Origin: an uncultured Paraprevotella sp.
Lineage (GTDB): Bacteria; Bacteroidota; Bacteroidia; Bacteroidales; Bacteroidaceae
DNA length: 64,000 nucleotides
Direction of reading: 5' to 3'
Assembly: GCA_944321525.1 (NCBI GenBank)
Contig: CALULQ010000010.1
Location: 1 to 64,000, forward strand
Shown here: in pieces, positions 47,371-55,730 of the stretch
How positions within the stretch are numbered: the stretch's first letter is position 1
Layout: each line of letters opens with the position of its first letter
The notes under the pieces: generated by a model
Told to the model about the DNA's origin: nothing
The model's database searches: none
The model's input: the letters and a program-made list of their open reading frames with translations, nothing else
Position numbers and translations under genes: made by a program

Positions 47371-48252
47371 TTAATCAATGAAACGGCGGCAGAGCGGGCC
47401 GAACTCCTCGATGCGGCGGTCGCGCAGGAAGGGCCACCAGCGGCGCACGTTTTCCGAGCGCTCCATGTCGATGTCCACCACCATGTTCTCGTCTTCCTGT
47501 CCGGCACGGGCGAGCAGTTCGCCTTGCGGTCCGGCCACGAAACTGCTGCCCCAGAACTGTATGCCGCGGGTCTGTCCCGAAGGGTCGGGCTCGTGGCCGC
47601 AACGGTTCACGGCGATGACCGGCAGTCCGTTGGCCACGGCATGTCCGCGCTGCACGGTGGTCCAGGCCTCGCGCTGCCGCTCTTGTTCCTCGGGCGTGTC
47701 GCTGCTTTCGTATCCGATGGCCGTGGGATAGATGAGGAGTTCCGCCCCTTGCAGGGCCATCAGCCGTGCGCCTTCGGGATACCACTGGTCCCAGCACACC
47801 TGTACGCCCAGCTTGCCGAGCGAGGTCTGAATGGGGTGGAAACCCAAGTCGCCCGGGGTGAAGTAGAACTTCTCATAATAGGCCGGGTCGTCGGGGATGT
47901 GCATCTTGCGGTAGGTGCCGGCTATCGAGCCGTCGGTGTCGAACACCACGGCCGTGTTGTGGTACAGTCCGGCGGCGCGTTTTTCGAAGAGCGACGTGAC
48001 CAGCACGATGCCAAACTGCCGTGCCAGTTCGCCGAAGAAACCGGTGGACGGGCCGGGGATGGGTTCCGCCAGGTCGAACATCCGCGTGTCCTCGGTTTGA
48101 CAAAAGTACAAGGAGTTGTGCAATTCTTGCAGGATGACCAATTGCGCCCCCCGGCGGCACACGTCTTCGATGTTCCGGGCCAGCTTGAGAAGGTTGGCCT
48201 TGGTGTCTGCGGTGTTGGACTGTTGCACCAGTCCTACTTTTATTGTTTTCAT
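47371..48252 (-). CDS. aguB: N-carbamoylputrescine amidase
   Basis: 293-residue nitrilase-superfamily enzyme that converts N-carbamoylputrescine to putrescine, CO2 and ammonia. The catalytic triad contexts are present: Glu in ILQELHNS, Lys in YRKMHIPDDPAYYEKFYF, Cys in GVQVCWDQWYPEGARLMAL. The KMHIPDDPAYYEKFYFTPGD and DQWYPE phrases are characteristic of AguB within the superfamily. Twelve bases after aguA and 34 before glnN. Confidence 0.95.
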   Translation of the reverse strand: MKTIKVGLVQQSNTADTKANLLKLARNIEDVCRRGAQLVILQELHNSLYFCQTEDTRMFDLAEPIPGPSTGFFGELARQFGIVLVTSLFEKRAAGLYHNTAVVFDTDGSIAGTYRKMHIPDDPAYYEKFYFTPGDLGFHPIQTSLGKLGVQVCWDQWYPEGARLMALQGAELLIYPTAIGYESSDTPEEQERQREAWTTVQRGHAVANGLPVIAVNRCGHEPDPSGQTRGIQFWGSSFVAGPQGELLARAGQEDENMVVDIDMERSENVRRWWPFLRDRRIEEFGPLCRRFID

Positions 48253-48264
48253 GTTGTAATCGTT

Positions 48265-49395
48265 TTATTGAAGGACAGAAGCGGGAAACTGCATCGTACA
48301 GCAGTGCAGCGAACCGTGCTGGCGGATGAGCGGCCGGCAGTCGATGCCCACGATTTCATGCTGCGGGAAAGCTTTCAGCAAGGCCCTGCGCGCCAGCTCG
48401 TCGTTGGCTGCCTGTCCGTAGGTGGGCATCAGCACCGCACCGTTGATGACCAGGAAATTGGCGTAGGTGGCCGGCAAGCGTTGTCCGTCCTCGTCGTAAA
48501 TGGCCTGCGGCATGGGCAGCGGAATGAGGCGGTAGGGTTCGTCCTGCAGGGTGCGGAACGTGCGGAGCTGCTCTTCCATGCGGGCCAGCTCCTCGTAGTG
48601 CTCGTCCGTCCGGTCTTCGCACTTCACGTAGGCAATGGTCTGTTCGGGACAGAAGCGCGCCAGCGTGTCGATGTGCCCGTCCGTGTCGTCCCCGGCCAGA
48701 TAGCCGTGGTCGAGCCACAGCACCCGTTCGGCATGGAAGAACGCTTTGAGCCGTTCCTCGATGTCGGCTCGGTCCAAACCCTCGTTGCGATGGGGCGCCA
48801 AGAGGCAGCCGGACGTGGTGAGCACCGTGCCGTGCCCGTCGCTTTCGATGGCGCCTCCTTCGAGCACGAAGTCCAGATGGTCGGCATACGCCCCTTTCAG
48901 CACGCCTTGCTCCATCAGGCAGCGGTTGATGCGGTTGTCCTTTTCGGCGGGGAACTTTTCGCCCCAGCCGTTGAAGCGGAAGTCCAGCAGTTCCGGCCCG
49001 TCTTCCCGCACCAGCGTGATGAATCCGTGGTCGCGGGCCCACGTGTCGTCGGTGGGGCATTCCGCCCATCGGATTTGTTCCAACACATGGGAGGGGAACT
49101 TCTCTTTCAGCAAAGCCTCCACTTTCGCCCGTTCGGGCGTCACTATTAATAAAGGTTCGCGCGAGGCGATCTCGTAGGCCATGCGCAGGTAGCAGGCCGT
49201 CACTTCCGGCAACATGTCGCGCCAGTCGGTGCCGGCGTGCGGCCACGTCAGTTGCACGCCGCTTTGCGGATACCATTCGGACGGCAGGAAGGTTTTCCGT
49301 ATTTCGGTCCGTTCCGGTCCGTTGACTTCCTCAAAACGTATCTGAACCCACCGTTCATCCATGGTGGCCGTGCGAGCTTTATAGAGTAGACCCAT
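48265..49395 (-). CDS. aguA: Agmatine deiminase
   Basis: 376 residues, peptidylarginine-deiminase-like fold. Converts agmatine to N-carbamoylputrescine and ammonia. Active-site contexts: DTWARDHGF, EGGAIESDGHGTVL, GDDTDGHIDTLARF, and the C-terminal GSLHCCTMQ with the nucleophilic cysteine near 365. First gene of the operon. A TAnnTTTG box at 49430-49437 supports the ATG at 49395; an in-frame ATG 11 codons later is the alternative. Confidence 0.95.
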   Translation of the reverse strand: MGLLYKARTATMDERWVQIRFEEVNGPERTEIRKTFLPSEWYPQSGVQLTWPHAGTDWRDMLPEVTACYLRMAYEIASREPLLIVTPERAKVEALLKEKFPSHVLEQIRWAECPTDDTWARDHGFITLVREDGPELLDFRFNGWGEKFPAEKDNRINRCLMEQGVLKGAYADHLDFVLEGGAIESDGHGTVLTTSGCLLAPHRNEGLDRADIEERLKAFFHAERVLWLDHGYLAGDDTDGHIDTLARFCPEQTIAYVKCEDRTDEHYEELARMEEQLRTFRTLQDEPYRLIPLPMPQAIYDEDGQRLPATYANFLVINGAVLMPTYGQAANDELARRALLKAFPQHEIVGIDCRPLIRQHGSLHCCTMQFPASVLQ

Positions 49396-49429
49396 ACTTC
49401 AATTTTATATTTCGAGTAGTTTAATGGGA

Positions 49430-49437
49430 CAAAGATA
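49430..49437 (-). promoter_or_regulatory. Promoter -7 box for the aguA operon
   Basis: TATCTTTG read leftward, ~35 bases before the ATG. Confidence 0.55.
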
Positions 49438-49470
49438 CGAATCTTCTGTCAATTATGCCTTTATTTTTAT

Positions 49471-49478
49471 TAACTTTG
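49471..49478 (+). promoter_or_regulatory. Promoter -7 box for the FetAB-like genes
   Basis: TAACTTTG; the predicted start near 49485 leaves only a ~10-base leader before the ATG at 49496. Confidence 0.5.
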
Positions 49479-49495
49479 TGCGTAGAATGGCAGAG

Positions 49496-50116
49496 ATGTT
49501 GAAAATAGAGCGTGCCGCGTTGCGGCTGGGAGGACGTTTGCTTTTCCGTGATTTGGACATGGATGTGGCGGCCGGACAGTGGGTGTGTGTCACCGGGGAG
49601 TCGGGTTGCGGCAAGACGTCGTTGCTGCGGGCCGTGCTCGGTTTCCTGCCGTTGGAGGCCGGGCGGGTCAGCGTGTGTGGCGAGGACTTGTCGCTGCACA
49701 CGGTGGAGCGCATCCGCCGCCGCACGGCCTACGTGCCTCAGGAACTGTTTCTGCCGGCCGACACGGTGGAGGAGATGCTGCGCATCCCTTTCGACTTGAA
49801 GGCCAACCGGCGCACAGGGCTTTCGCTCGAGAGTTTGTTCCGGATTTGGGAAGCCTTGGGACTGGGGCGCGATTTGTACCACCGCAAGGTGGGGCAACTG
49901 TCTGGCGGGCAGCGGCAACGCATCATCCTTTCCATGGCGGCTTTGCTGGGGAAGCGGCTGTTGCTGGCCGACGAGCCCACTTCGGCACTCGACGAGGAAA
50001 GCGTGGGAAAGGTGGCAGGACTGCTTCGCGGCATGGCCGCGAGGGGCGCGGCTGTGGTGAGCGTGTCGCACAACCGCACGCTGCTGGAGGCTTGCGACCG
50101 GGTGGTGAGGCTTTAA
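49496..50116 (+). CDS. ABC transporter ATP-binding protein, FetA-like
   Basis: 206 residues from MLKIERAAL (another in-frame ATG nine bases earlier). Walker A GESGCGKTS (near residue 41), signature LSGGQRQRI, and Walker B LLLADEPTSALD are all intact. It pairs with the UPF0014 permease 15 bases downstream, as in E. coli FetA (YbbL)/FetB (YbbM), linked there to iron export and oxidative-stress tolerance. Specificity is inferred from the partner only. Confidence 0.88.
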   Translation: MLKIERAALRLGGRLLFRDLDMDVAAGQWVCVTGESGCGKTSLLRAVLGFLPLEAGRVSVCGEDLSLHTVERIRRRTAYVPQELFLPADTVEEMLRIPFDLKANRRTGLSLESLFRIWEALGLGRDLYHRKVGQLSGGQRQRIILSMAALLGKRLLLADEPTSALDEESVGKVAGLLRGMAARGAAVVSVSHNRTLLEACDRVVRL

Positions 50117-50131
50117 AACGGGAAAGACAAA

Positions 50132-50932
50132 ATGGGAACAGTGGATTTGACATACGGCGGTCTGGCAGTGGGCATGTTGCTCATGCTCGTGCCGTTTTAT
50201 TTCTTGTGGCGGTTTCGCACGGGGTTGCTGGCTTCGGCTGTCCTGGGCACGGTCAGGATGACGGTGCAGCTCTTGCTCATCGGCGTGTATCTGCGGTTCC
50301 TGTTCCAGTGGGACAAAGCTTGGGTGAATGTGCTGTGGATGGTGGCCATGGCGGTCATTGCTTCTTACACGGCGGTGAGCCGCACCGCCCTGCGTCGCAG
50401 CGTGCTGCTCTTGCCGGTTTTCGTGGGTTTCCTTTCCACGGTGTTGCTGGTTTCGCTTTATTTCCTGGGATTCGTGGTGCGCGCCGACGATGTGTTTGCC
50501 GCCCGTTTCTTCATACCGGTGGCCGGAGTCTTGTTCGGCAACATGCTGACGGTGAATATTATGGCGGTGAACGTCTATTACAGCGAGTTGCACCGCGAGC
50601 AGGCGATGTATTATTATCTGTTGGGTAACGGGGCCAGCCGTTTCGAGGCCACATTGCCCTTTTTGCGTTCGGCCGTCATCAAGTCCTTTTCCCCGTGCAT
50701 TGCCAACATGGCCGTGCTGGGCATCGTGTCTTTCCCCGGAACGATGATAGGGCAGATACTGGGCGGTTCCATGCCGGAGGTCGCCATCAAGTATCAGTTG
50801 ATGATCAGCGTCATCACGGTGGTGGCCTCCATGCTCTCGCTGGTGGTCACCATCTCGCTCTCCGCCCGGCGCACCTTCGATGAGTTCGGGCGGCTGCAAC
50901 CCGTGTTTCGCGAGGAGCGGAATGGTAAATAA
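50132..50932 (+). CDS. ABC transporter permease, FetB/UPF0014 family
   Basis: 266 residues with six or seven membrane helices. The conserved core ARFFIPVAGVLFGNMLTVN and SPCIANMAVLGIVSFPGTMIGQILGGSMPEVAIKYQLMI are diagnostic of the UPF0014 permeases. Acts with the preceding ATPase in the inner membrane; iron export is the known role of the E. coli member. Followed by an independent promoter for nif3. Confidence 0.9.
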   Translation: MGTVDLTYGGLAVGMLLMLVPFYFLWRFRTGLLASAVLGTVRMTVQLLLIGVYLRFLFQWDKAWVNVLWMVAMAVIASYTAVSRTALRRSVLLLPVFVGFLSTVLLVSLYFLGFVVRADDVFAARFFIPVAGVLFGNMLTVNIMAVNVYYSELHREQAMYYYLLGNGASRFEATLPFLRSAVIKSFSPCIANMAVLGIVSFPGTMIGQILGGSMPEVAIKYQLMISVITVVASMLSLVVTISLSARRTFDEFGRLQPVFREERNGK

Positions 50933-50955
50933 ATGATAAAAACTCGGTCCATTGC

Positions 50956-50986
50956 TTGGACGGATGCCCCTTTATGCCTATCTTTG
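50956..50986 (+). promoter_or_regulatory. Promoter of nif3 and the zinc-ribbon gene
   Basis: TTG at 50956-50958, 20 bases, TATCTTTG at 50979-50986: a full match to the Bacteroides pattern. The leader is only ~11 bases. Confidence 0.7.
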
Positions 50987-51003
50987 CATAAATTTTCTAT
51001 GAC

Positions 51004-51813
51004 GTGAAAATTAAGGAAGTAGTTTTTGCCCTTGAAAGATTCGCGCCTTTGCCCTTGCAGGAAAGCTTTGACAATGCGGGCCTGCAAGTCGGATTGACGG
51101 AGGCGGAAGCATCAGGGGCTTTATTGTGTCTGGACGTGACGGAGGAAGTGATAGACGAGGCTGTGTCGCTTGGATGCAACCTCATCGTGTCGCACCATCC
51201 GTTGCTGTTCCATGGACTGAAGACCGTGGCCGACCGCAACCTTGTGGAACGCTGCGTGCGCAAGGCCATCCAAAACGACATCGCGGTCTATTCGGCGCAC
51301 ACGAATCTGGACAACGCCGAAGACGGGGTGAACTTCAAAATCGCCGAGAAGCTGGATTTGGAGCAAGTGAGGCTCTTGCAGCCCCGCGCGGTGAAGATGA
51401 AGGACGGCGGACGGGAGTACGCCGTCATGGCGGGCAGCGGAGTGGTGGGATTGCTTCCCGAGCCGGAAGACTCGCTGAAGTTCCTCCAGCGCATGAAGTC
51501 GGTATTCCATGTGGAGTGCCTGATGCACAACGACCTGTTGCAGCGTCCGGTGCACAAGGTGGTGATTTGCGGCGGGGCTGGCGACTTCTTGCTCGATGAG
51601 GCCATCGCCCACGGGGCCGATGCCTTCGTGACGGGAGAGATGCACTATCACCAGTACTTCGGCCACGAACAGGAAATCCAGATTGCCGTGCTGGGGCATT
51701 ACCAGAGCGAGCAATACACGAAAGAAATATTTTATTCCATCATAGGGGAGGCCTGTCCGGAGCTGCCGCTTTACATGACGGCCGTGGACACGAATCCCAT
51801 AAAATACTTATAA
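51004..51813 (+). CDS. Nif3-like dinuclear metal protein (YbgI family)
   Basis: 269 residues, GTG start (MKIKEVVFALERFAPLPLQESFDNAGLQVG matches the family N-terminus). Metal ligands lie in SHHPLLFHG and SAHTNLDNAEDGVN and near the end in TGEMHYHQYFG and GHYQSEQYT. The family forms hexameric toroids of uncertain function, sometimes labelled GTP cyclohydrolase 1 type 2. An out-of-frame ATG-ACG-TGA at 50999-51007 overlaps the start codon. Eight bases separate it from the zinc-ribbon gene, a conserved pairing. Confidence 0.9.
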   Translation: MKIKEVVFALERFAPLPLQESFDNAGLQVGLTEAEASGALLCLDVTEEVIDEAVSLGCNLIVSHHPLLFHGLKTVADRNLVERCVRKAIQNDIAVYSAHTNLDNAEDGVNFKIAEKLDLEQVRLLQPRAVKMKDGGREYAVMAGSGVVGLLPEPEDSLKFLQRMKSVFHVECLMHNDLLQRPVHKVVICGGAGDFLLDEAIAHGADAFVTGEMHYHQYFGHEQEIQIAVLGHYQSEQYTKEIFYSIIGEACPELPLYMTAVDTNPIKYL

Positions 51814-51821
51814 CAAGAATT

Positions 51822-52664
51822 ATGGCAAAAGACGCAAAAAAAGATGCCGCGGACTTGTCGGTCGAGGAAAAGCTGAAGAACCTGTATCAGCTGCAGACCA
51901 TGCTTTCCGAAATAGACAAAATCAAGACCTTGCGCGGCGAACTCCCGTTGGAAGTGCAGGACTTGGAAGATGAAATCACGGGCTTGGGCACCCGCATCGA
52001 GAAAATCCATGGAGAGATTGGCGAACTGAACGCCGACATCGCCGCCCGGAGGAACAATATCGCCACCTGCAAGGCTTCCATCGAGAAGTACAAACAGCAG
52101 TTGGACAACGTGCGCAACAACCGTGAATATGACTCGTTGAGCAAGGAAATCGAATATCAGACGCTGGACGTGGAGCTGAATGAGAAGCGCATACGCGAGG
52201 CTTACAGCAGCATCGAGCAGAAGAACGGCGAGATTGCACACTGCACAGAGGTGATGGAAGACCGCCGCGCCGACTTGGAGGTGAAGAAGTCCGAGCTGGA
52301 CGAAATCATCTCGGAGACGCGTGCAGAGGAAGAGAAGCTGCGCGAGAAAGCCAAGTCGTTGGAAGCCACCATCGAGCCGCGCCTCTTGCTGGCTTTTAAG
52401 CGTATCCGCAAGAACAGCCGGAACGGGTTGGGCATCGTCTACGTGCAGCGTGATGCCTGCGGCGGATGCTTCAACAAGATTCCGCCCCAGCGTCAGCTGG
52501 ACATCCGCATGCGCAAGAAAATCATCGTGTGCGAGTATTGCGGCCGCATCATGATCGACCCGGAACTGGCCGGGGTGAAGACGGAAGCCAAGGTGGTGGA
52601 GGAGAAACCGAAACGCCGCCGCCGTTCGGCTGCAGCTGCAGAAGAGCAAAGCAAGGCAGAATAG
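51822..52664 (+). CDS. Coiled-coil zinc-ribbon protein (CdsZ-type, C4)
   Basis: 280 residues. Residues ~15-185 are an antiparallel coiled coil (EIDKIKTLRGELPLEVQDLEDEI and on). A C-terminal zinc ribbon has two cysteine pairs, CGGC and CEYC, separated by a basic linker. A Lys/Arg- then Ala/Glu-rich tail ends the protein. The family is usually next to nif3/ybgI, as here. Related proteins are thought to bind RNA polymerase or RNA; the exact role is unproven. Terminator follows. Confidence 0.88.
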   Translation: MAKDAKKDAADLSVEEKLKNLYQLQTMLSEIDKIKTLRGELPLEVQDLEDEITGLGTRIEKIHGEIGELNADIAARRNNIATCKASIEKYKQQLDNVRNNREYDSLSKEIEYQTLDVELNEKRIREAYSSIEQKNGEIAHCTEVMEDRRADLEVKKSELDEIISETRAEEEKLREKAKSLEATIEPRLLLAFKRIRKNSRNGLGIVYVQRDACGGCFNKIPPQRQLDIRMRKKIIVCEYCGRIMIDPELAGVKTEAKVVEEKPKRRRRSAAAAEEQSKAE

Positions 52665-52683
52665 AAGGAACACTGACGAAGGA

Positions 52684-52731
52684 AGGGAGGCCGTATCCGG
52701 GGAATGTCTCGGGTGCGGCCTTCTTTTTTTC
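52684..52731 (+). terminator. Terminator after the zinc-ribbon gene
   Basis: GGCCG-TA-TCC pairs with GGG-TG-CGGCC, followed by a long T run at 52723-52730. Confidence 0.75.
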
Positions 52732-52751
52732 GGGCGGATGAAAGCATGCCT

Positions 52752-52823
52752 TGCGGAGTGCGGAATTGTACTTGCCGCAAAGTACTCGAGTACTCTCCGC
52801 AGAGTACGCTGGCAGGTTCAGCC
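52752..52823 (-). repeat. GTAC-palindrome element, copy 6 (72 bp, reverse)
   Basis: One intact end (TGCGGAG at 52752-52758) and one degenerate end (TTCAGCC at 52817-52823). Cores TTGCCGCAAA and TCTCCGCAGA flank GTACTCGAGTAC (52782-52793). It lies 21 bases past a terminator, between convergent genes. Confidence 0.88.
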
Positions 52824-53223
52824 CGACGTCGCGGAGCATCGGGCATGGGACGGACGCTTCCGCCCTCTTGGTGGTTTAGCCGTCCGTAACCCAAAAGCGG
52901 CCGTTTCCGGTTGAGGGCAGCCCGGCAGGGCGCGCGTGCCGGGTGGAACGGGGGCGGGGAGCTGTTTTTTTGCTGGTTGGAGCTAGCCTGCACGTATTTT
53001 AGGAGAAACAAAATGAAAGCCATGGGGCTTATGAACGTGCGCTTTTGGCTTTTGATTCATGCGAAATATCGGATTTGCGGGCGGTGATTGCATGAAAATA
53101 TCAGGTTATGGTTGCATTTTGATAACCTGCAAACGCAAAATGCGTCCATATTTTCGGGCGCCCCGGAGGGGAGGGCGCAAATGAGCGATTCTTGCGACGC
53201 GGCGGCCGGTGCGGGACCGTCCG
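52824..53223. other. Spacer before the PD-(D/E)XK protein gene
   Basis: Contains two simple hairpins: CCCGGCA/TGCCGGG at 52921-52943 and CAGGTTAT/ATAACCTG at 53102-53129, the latter possibly a weak leftward terminator. No gene recognised. Confidence 0.5.
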
Positions 53224-53694
53224 TCAGGGCATCTCTTCCGGCGCGCACAATTCTTTGTAGTCCGGGATGTCGGGCAGGAAGCGGCAGGTGTTGGTGGCAT
53301 AGTCCATCCGGCAGCAGTAATGCCGCAGCCCGTTGGACACGATAAGGAAGTCCACGTGCAGCACCATGTTGTAGCGCGAGATTTGGCTGAACACCTTTTG
53401 CGTGATTTCGATATGGGGCGCCTTGTATTCCACGATGGCACGCGGGCACGCATTGCGGTCGTAGACCACCGTGTCGCACCGCTTGGACGTCCCGTTCAGG
53501 TTCAGCGAGATTTCGTTGGCCACCAGTCCTTGCGGGTAGCCCTTGTGTTCGACGAGATAATGCACGAAGTGTTGCCTGACCCATTCTTCGGGGGTGAGGG
53601 CCACGTACTTGCGACGTAATTCGTCGAAAACCACCTTCCGGCCGTTTTGTTCAGCCACTTTTATGGGATATTGTGGGAGGTTTAATGTGAACAT
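53224..53694 (-). CDS. Type I restriction R-subunit N-terminal-like (PD-(D/E)XK) protein
   Basis: 156 residues from MFTLNLPQYPIKV. It matches stand-alone HSDR_N_2-type proteins common in Bacteroidetes. A nuclease core pattern is visible: CDTVVYDRN then IVEYKAPH (D...E-x-K), preceded by a helical ALTPEEWVRQHFVHYLV. Without helicase or specificity partners it is not a restriction system by itself. The role is unknown, possibly housekeeping DNA cleavage. Divergent from the AMP nucleosidase gene with overlapping promoters. Confidence 0.85.
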   Translation of the reverse strand: MFTLNLPQYPIKVAEQNGRKVVFDELRRKYVALTPEEWVRQHFVHYLVEHKGYPQGLVANEISLNLNGTSKRCDTVVYDRNACPRAIVEYKAPHIEITQKVFSQISRYNMVLHVDFLIVSNGLRHYCCRMDYATNTCRFLPDIPDYKELCAPEEMP

Positions 53695-53699
53695 TTTGC

Positions 53700-53754
53700 T
53701 AACTTTGCAAGGATTCCCCCGTGGAGAAGCCGCGGGGATTCCGATGCAAAAATA
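53700..53754. promoter_or_regulatory. Interlocked divergent promoters with inverted repeat
   Basis: Rightward TAACTTTG at 53700-53707 (AMP nucleosidase) and leftward TATTTTTG at 53747-53754 (PD-(D/E)XK gene) face each other, so the predicted transcripts overlap. Between them lies a near-perfect inverted repeat, GGATTCCCCCGTGG with CCGCGGGGATTCC (53711-53742). Confidence 0.6.
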
Positions 53755-53765
53755 AGCAAAAAACG

Positions 53766-54542
53766 ATGAAGACGAAAGCAGAAATAGTGGAAAATTGGCT
53801 GCCACGCTACACCCGGCATCCTTTGGAAGACTTCGGGAAGCATGTGCTGCTGACGAATTTCAATAATTACGTGGACCTCTTTTGCCAGCAGTTCGGCCTG
53901 CCCGTGCCGGGCTACGAGGCGAACATGCGGATGGCCACGGCGGAGGACATCACCATCATCAACTTCGGGATGGGAAGCCCCAACGCGGCCATCATCATGG
54001 ATCTGTTGAGCGCCGTGAAGCCGAAAGCCTGCCTCTTTCTGGGCAAGTGCGGCGGCATCTCGGACAAGACGAGGCTGGGCGACCTGATTCTCCCCTTGGC
54101 CGGCATCCGGGGCGAGGGCACGTCGAACGACTATTATCCGCCCGAAGTGCCGGCCTTGCCGGCTTTCATGCTGCAACGCGCGGTGTCTACGGCCATACGG
54201 AACGCGCGGCGCGACTATTGGACGGGCACGGTGTACACCACCAACCGGCGGATTTGGGAGCACGACGAGCGTTTCAAGGATTACTTGCGGGAAACGAGGG
54301 CCATGGCCGTGGACATGGAGACCGCCACGCTCTTCACCTGCGGCTTTGCCAACCACATCCCCACGGGCGCCTTGCTGCTGGTGTCGGACAACCCCATGAC
54401 GCCCGAAGGGGTGAAGACGGCGGAGAGCGACAAGGCGGTGACGCACGACTATGCCCCCGCCCATGTGGCCATCGGCATTGACGCATTGCGGCTTATTATC
54501 GGGGAGCGGCAGACGGTGAAACATTTGAAGTATGACTGGTAA
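53766..54542 (+). CDS. AMP nucleosidase
   Basis: 258 residues from MKTKAEIVENWLPRY. It belongs to the nucleoside phosphorylase-like superfamily; the short Bacteroidetes AMP nucleosidases split AMP into adenine and ribose 5-phosphate. INFGMGSPNAAII and FLGKCGGI form the phosphate/ribose site, and AVDMETATLF and LVSDNPM the base site. The ATG at 53766 is favoured; the frame is open 15 codons earlier, into the promoter. Fifteen bases before holA. Confidence 0.85.
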   Translation: MKTKAEIVENWLPRYTRHPLEDFGKHVLLTNFNNYVDLFCQQFGLPVPGYEANMRMATAEDITIINFGMGSPNAAIIMDLLSAVKPKACLFLGKCGGISDKTRLGDLILPLAGIRGEGTSNDYYPPEVPALPAFMLQRAVSTAIRNARRDYWTGTVYTTNRRIWEHDERFKDYLRETRAMAVDMETATLFTCGFANHIPTGALLLVSDNPMTPEGVKTAESDKAVTHDYAPAHVAIGIDALRLIIGERQTVKHLKYDW

Positions 54543-54557
54543 ACAAGAAAGGAGAGA

Positions 54558-55586
54558 ATGATGGCGGCGAAAAAAGAAGGAGTGACGTATGAAGAGATTG
54601 TGCGGGCCGTGCGGGCCGGCAACTATGCGCCCGTTTATTACCTGATGGGGGAAGAGTCATATTATATAGATAAGGTGAGCGAATACATCGTGGACTCGGC
54701 CCTGAAAGAGGAGGAGAGGGACTTCAACCTCACGGTGTGCTATGGTGCCGATGTCACGGCCGATGAGGTCATCAATGCGGCCAAGCGTTTCCCGATGATG
54801 GCCGAGCGGCAGGTGGTATTGGTGCGCGAGGCGCAGAACCTGCAGGGGAAGGAGCGTTTGTCCTACTACTTGGAGCATCCGCAGCCCACCACCGTGCTCG
54901 TCTTGTGCCACAAGCACGGGGTGCTGGACCGCAGGAAGAAATTGGCGGCGGACATCCAGAAGAAGGGCGTCTTGTTTGAATCCAAAAAGTTATATGATAG
55001 CCAGCTTCCGGGATTCGTGCAGTCCTACCTGCGGCGCAAGGGCGTGGCGATGGAGCCCGGTGCCGTGATGATGGTGTGCGAATGCGTGGGCAACGACCTG
55101 TCGAGGCTCTCCGGCGAGTTGGACAAGCTTCTGCTGGCGCTGCCCGAAGGGGAGAAGCGCATCAGGGCGGCCTTTGTGGAGAGCCATGTCGGGATAAGCA
55201 AGGATTTTAACAACTTTGAATTGGTGGCGGCGCTGGTCGCAAAGGATGTCCTCAAGGTAAACCGTATAGTGAAATATTTTAACGATAATCCCAAAAACTT
55301 TTCCTTGCAGCTGACGCTCTCCGTCGTGTTCGGATTTTTCAGCAACCTGATGGTGGCTTACTATGCACCGCAGCGCACAGAAGAGGGGATTGCCGACTGG
55401 GTGGAGCTGCCGCGCTGGCAGGTGGCGCGAAACATAATTCCGGCCATGCGGAATTACTCTGGCGTGAAGGTGCTGCAGATAATCGAAAAACTGCGCGAAA
55501 CGGATGCAAAATCGAAGGGATTGGGCAACGTGAGCACCTCTCCGGGCGAGCTTTTGAAGGAGTTGGCCTACTTTATTTTGCATTAA
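54558..55586 (+). CDS. holA: DNA polymerase III delta subunit
   Basis: 342 residues, clamp-loader subunit that opens the beta clamp. The N-terminal APVYYLMGEESYYIDKV replaces a P-loop as usual for delta. KRFPMMAERQVVLVREAQNL and the central VCECVGNDLSRLSGELDKLLL are recognisable HolA segments. The C-terminal helices end in LLKELAYFIL. Co-transcribed with AMP nucleosidase; terminator follows. Confidence 0.93.
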   Translation: MMAAKKEGVTYEEIVRAVRAGNYAPVYYLMGEESYYIDKVSEYIVDSALKEEERDFNLTVCYGADVTADEVINAAKRFPMMAERQVVLVREAQNLQGKERLSYYLEHPQPTTVLVLCHKHGVLDRRKKLAADIQKKGVLFESKKLYDSQLPGFVQSYLRRKGVAMEPGAVMMVCECVGNDLSRLSGELDKLLLALPEGEKRIRAAFVESHVGISKDFNNFELVAALVAKDVLKVNRIVKYFNDNPKNFSLQLTLSVVFGFFSNLMVAYYAPQRTEEGIADWVELPRWQVARNIIPAMRNYSGVKVLQIIEKLRETDAKSKGLGNVSTSPGELLKELAYFILH

Positions 55587-55693
55587 AAGGCCGTTTTTCA
55601 CTCTATTTTGAGGTTTTCTGAAACTGTTAAAAAGTAACCTATCGCGTTTGAATCTAATAGGTTAAGCGCATTTCCAATCGCTGAGATTTCGAT

Positions 55694-55730
55694 ATTCAGG
55701 CCCGACTCCTCCGTCGGGCCTGAATTTTTT
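55694..55730 (+). terminator. Terminator after holA
   Basis: 13-bp perfect stem ATTCAGGCCCGAC/GTCGGGCCTGAAT around a 6-base loop, followed by six T. Confidence 0.9.

Noticed and set aside
49496..50932. A defence-related ABC system
   Set aside because: Both proteins match the housekeeping FetAB/UPF0014 pair.
53224..53694. A restriction-modification system
   Set aside because: Only a stand-alone R-subunit N-terminal-like domain is present; no methylase, specificity or helicase gene is adjacent.
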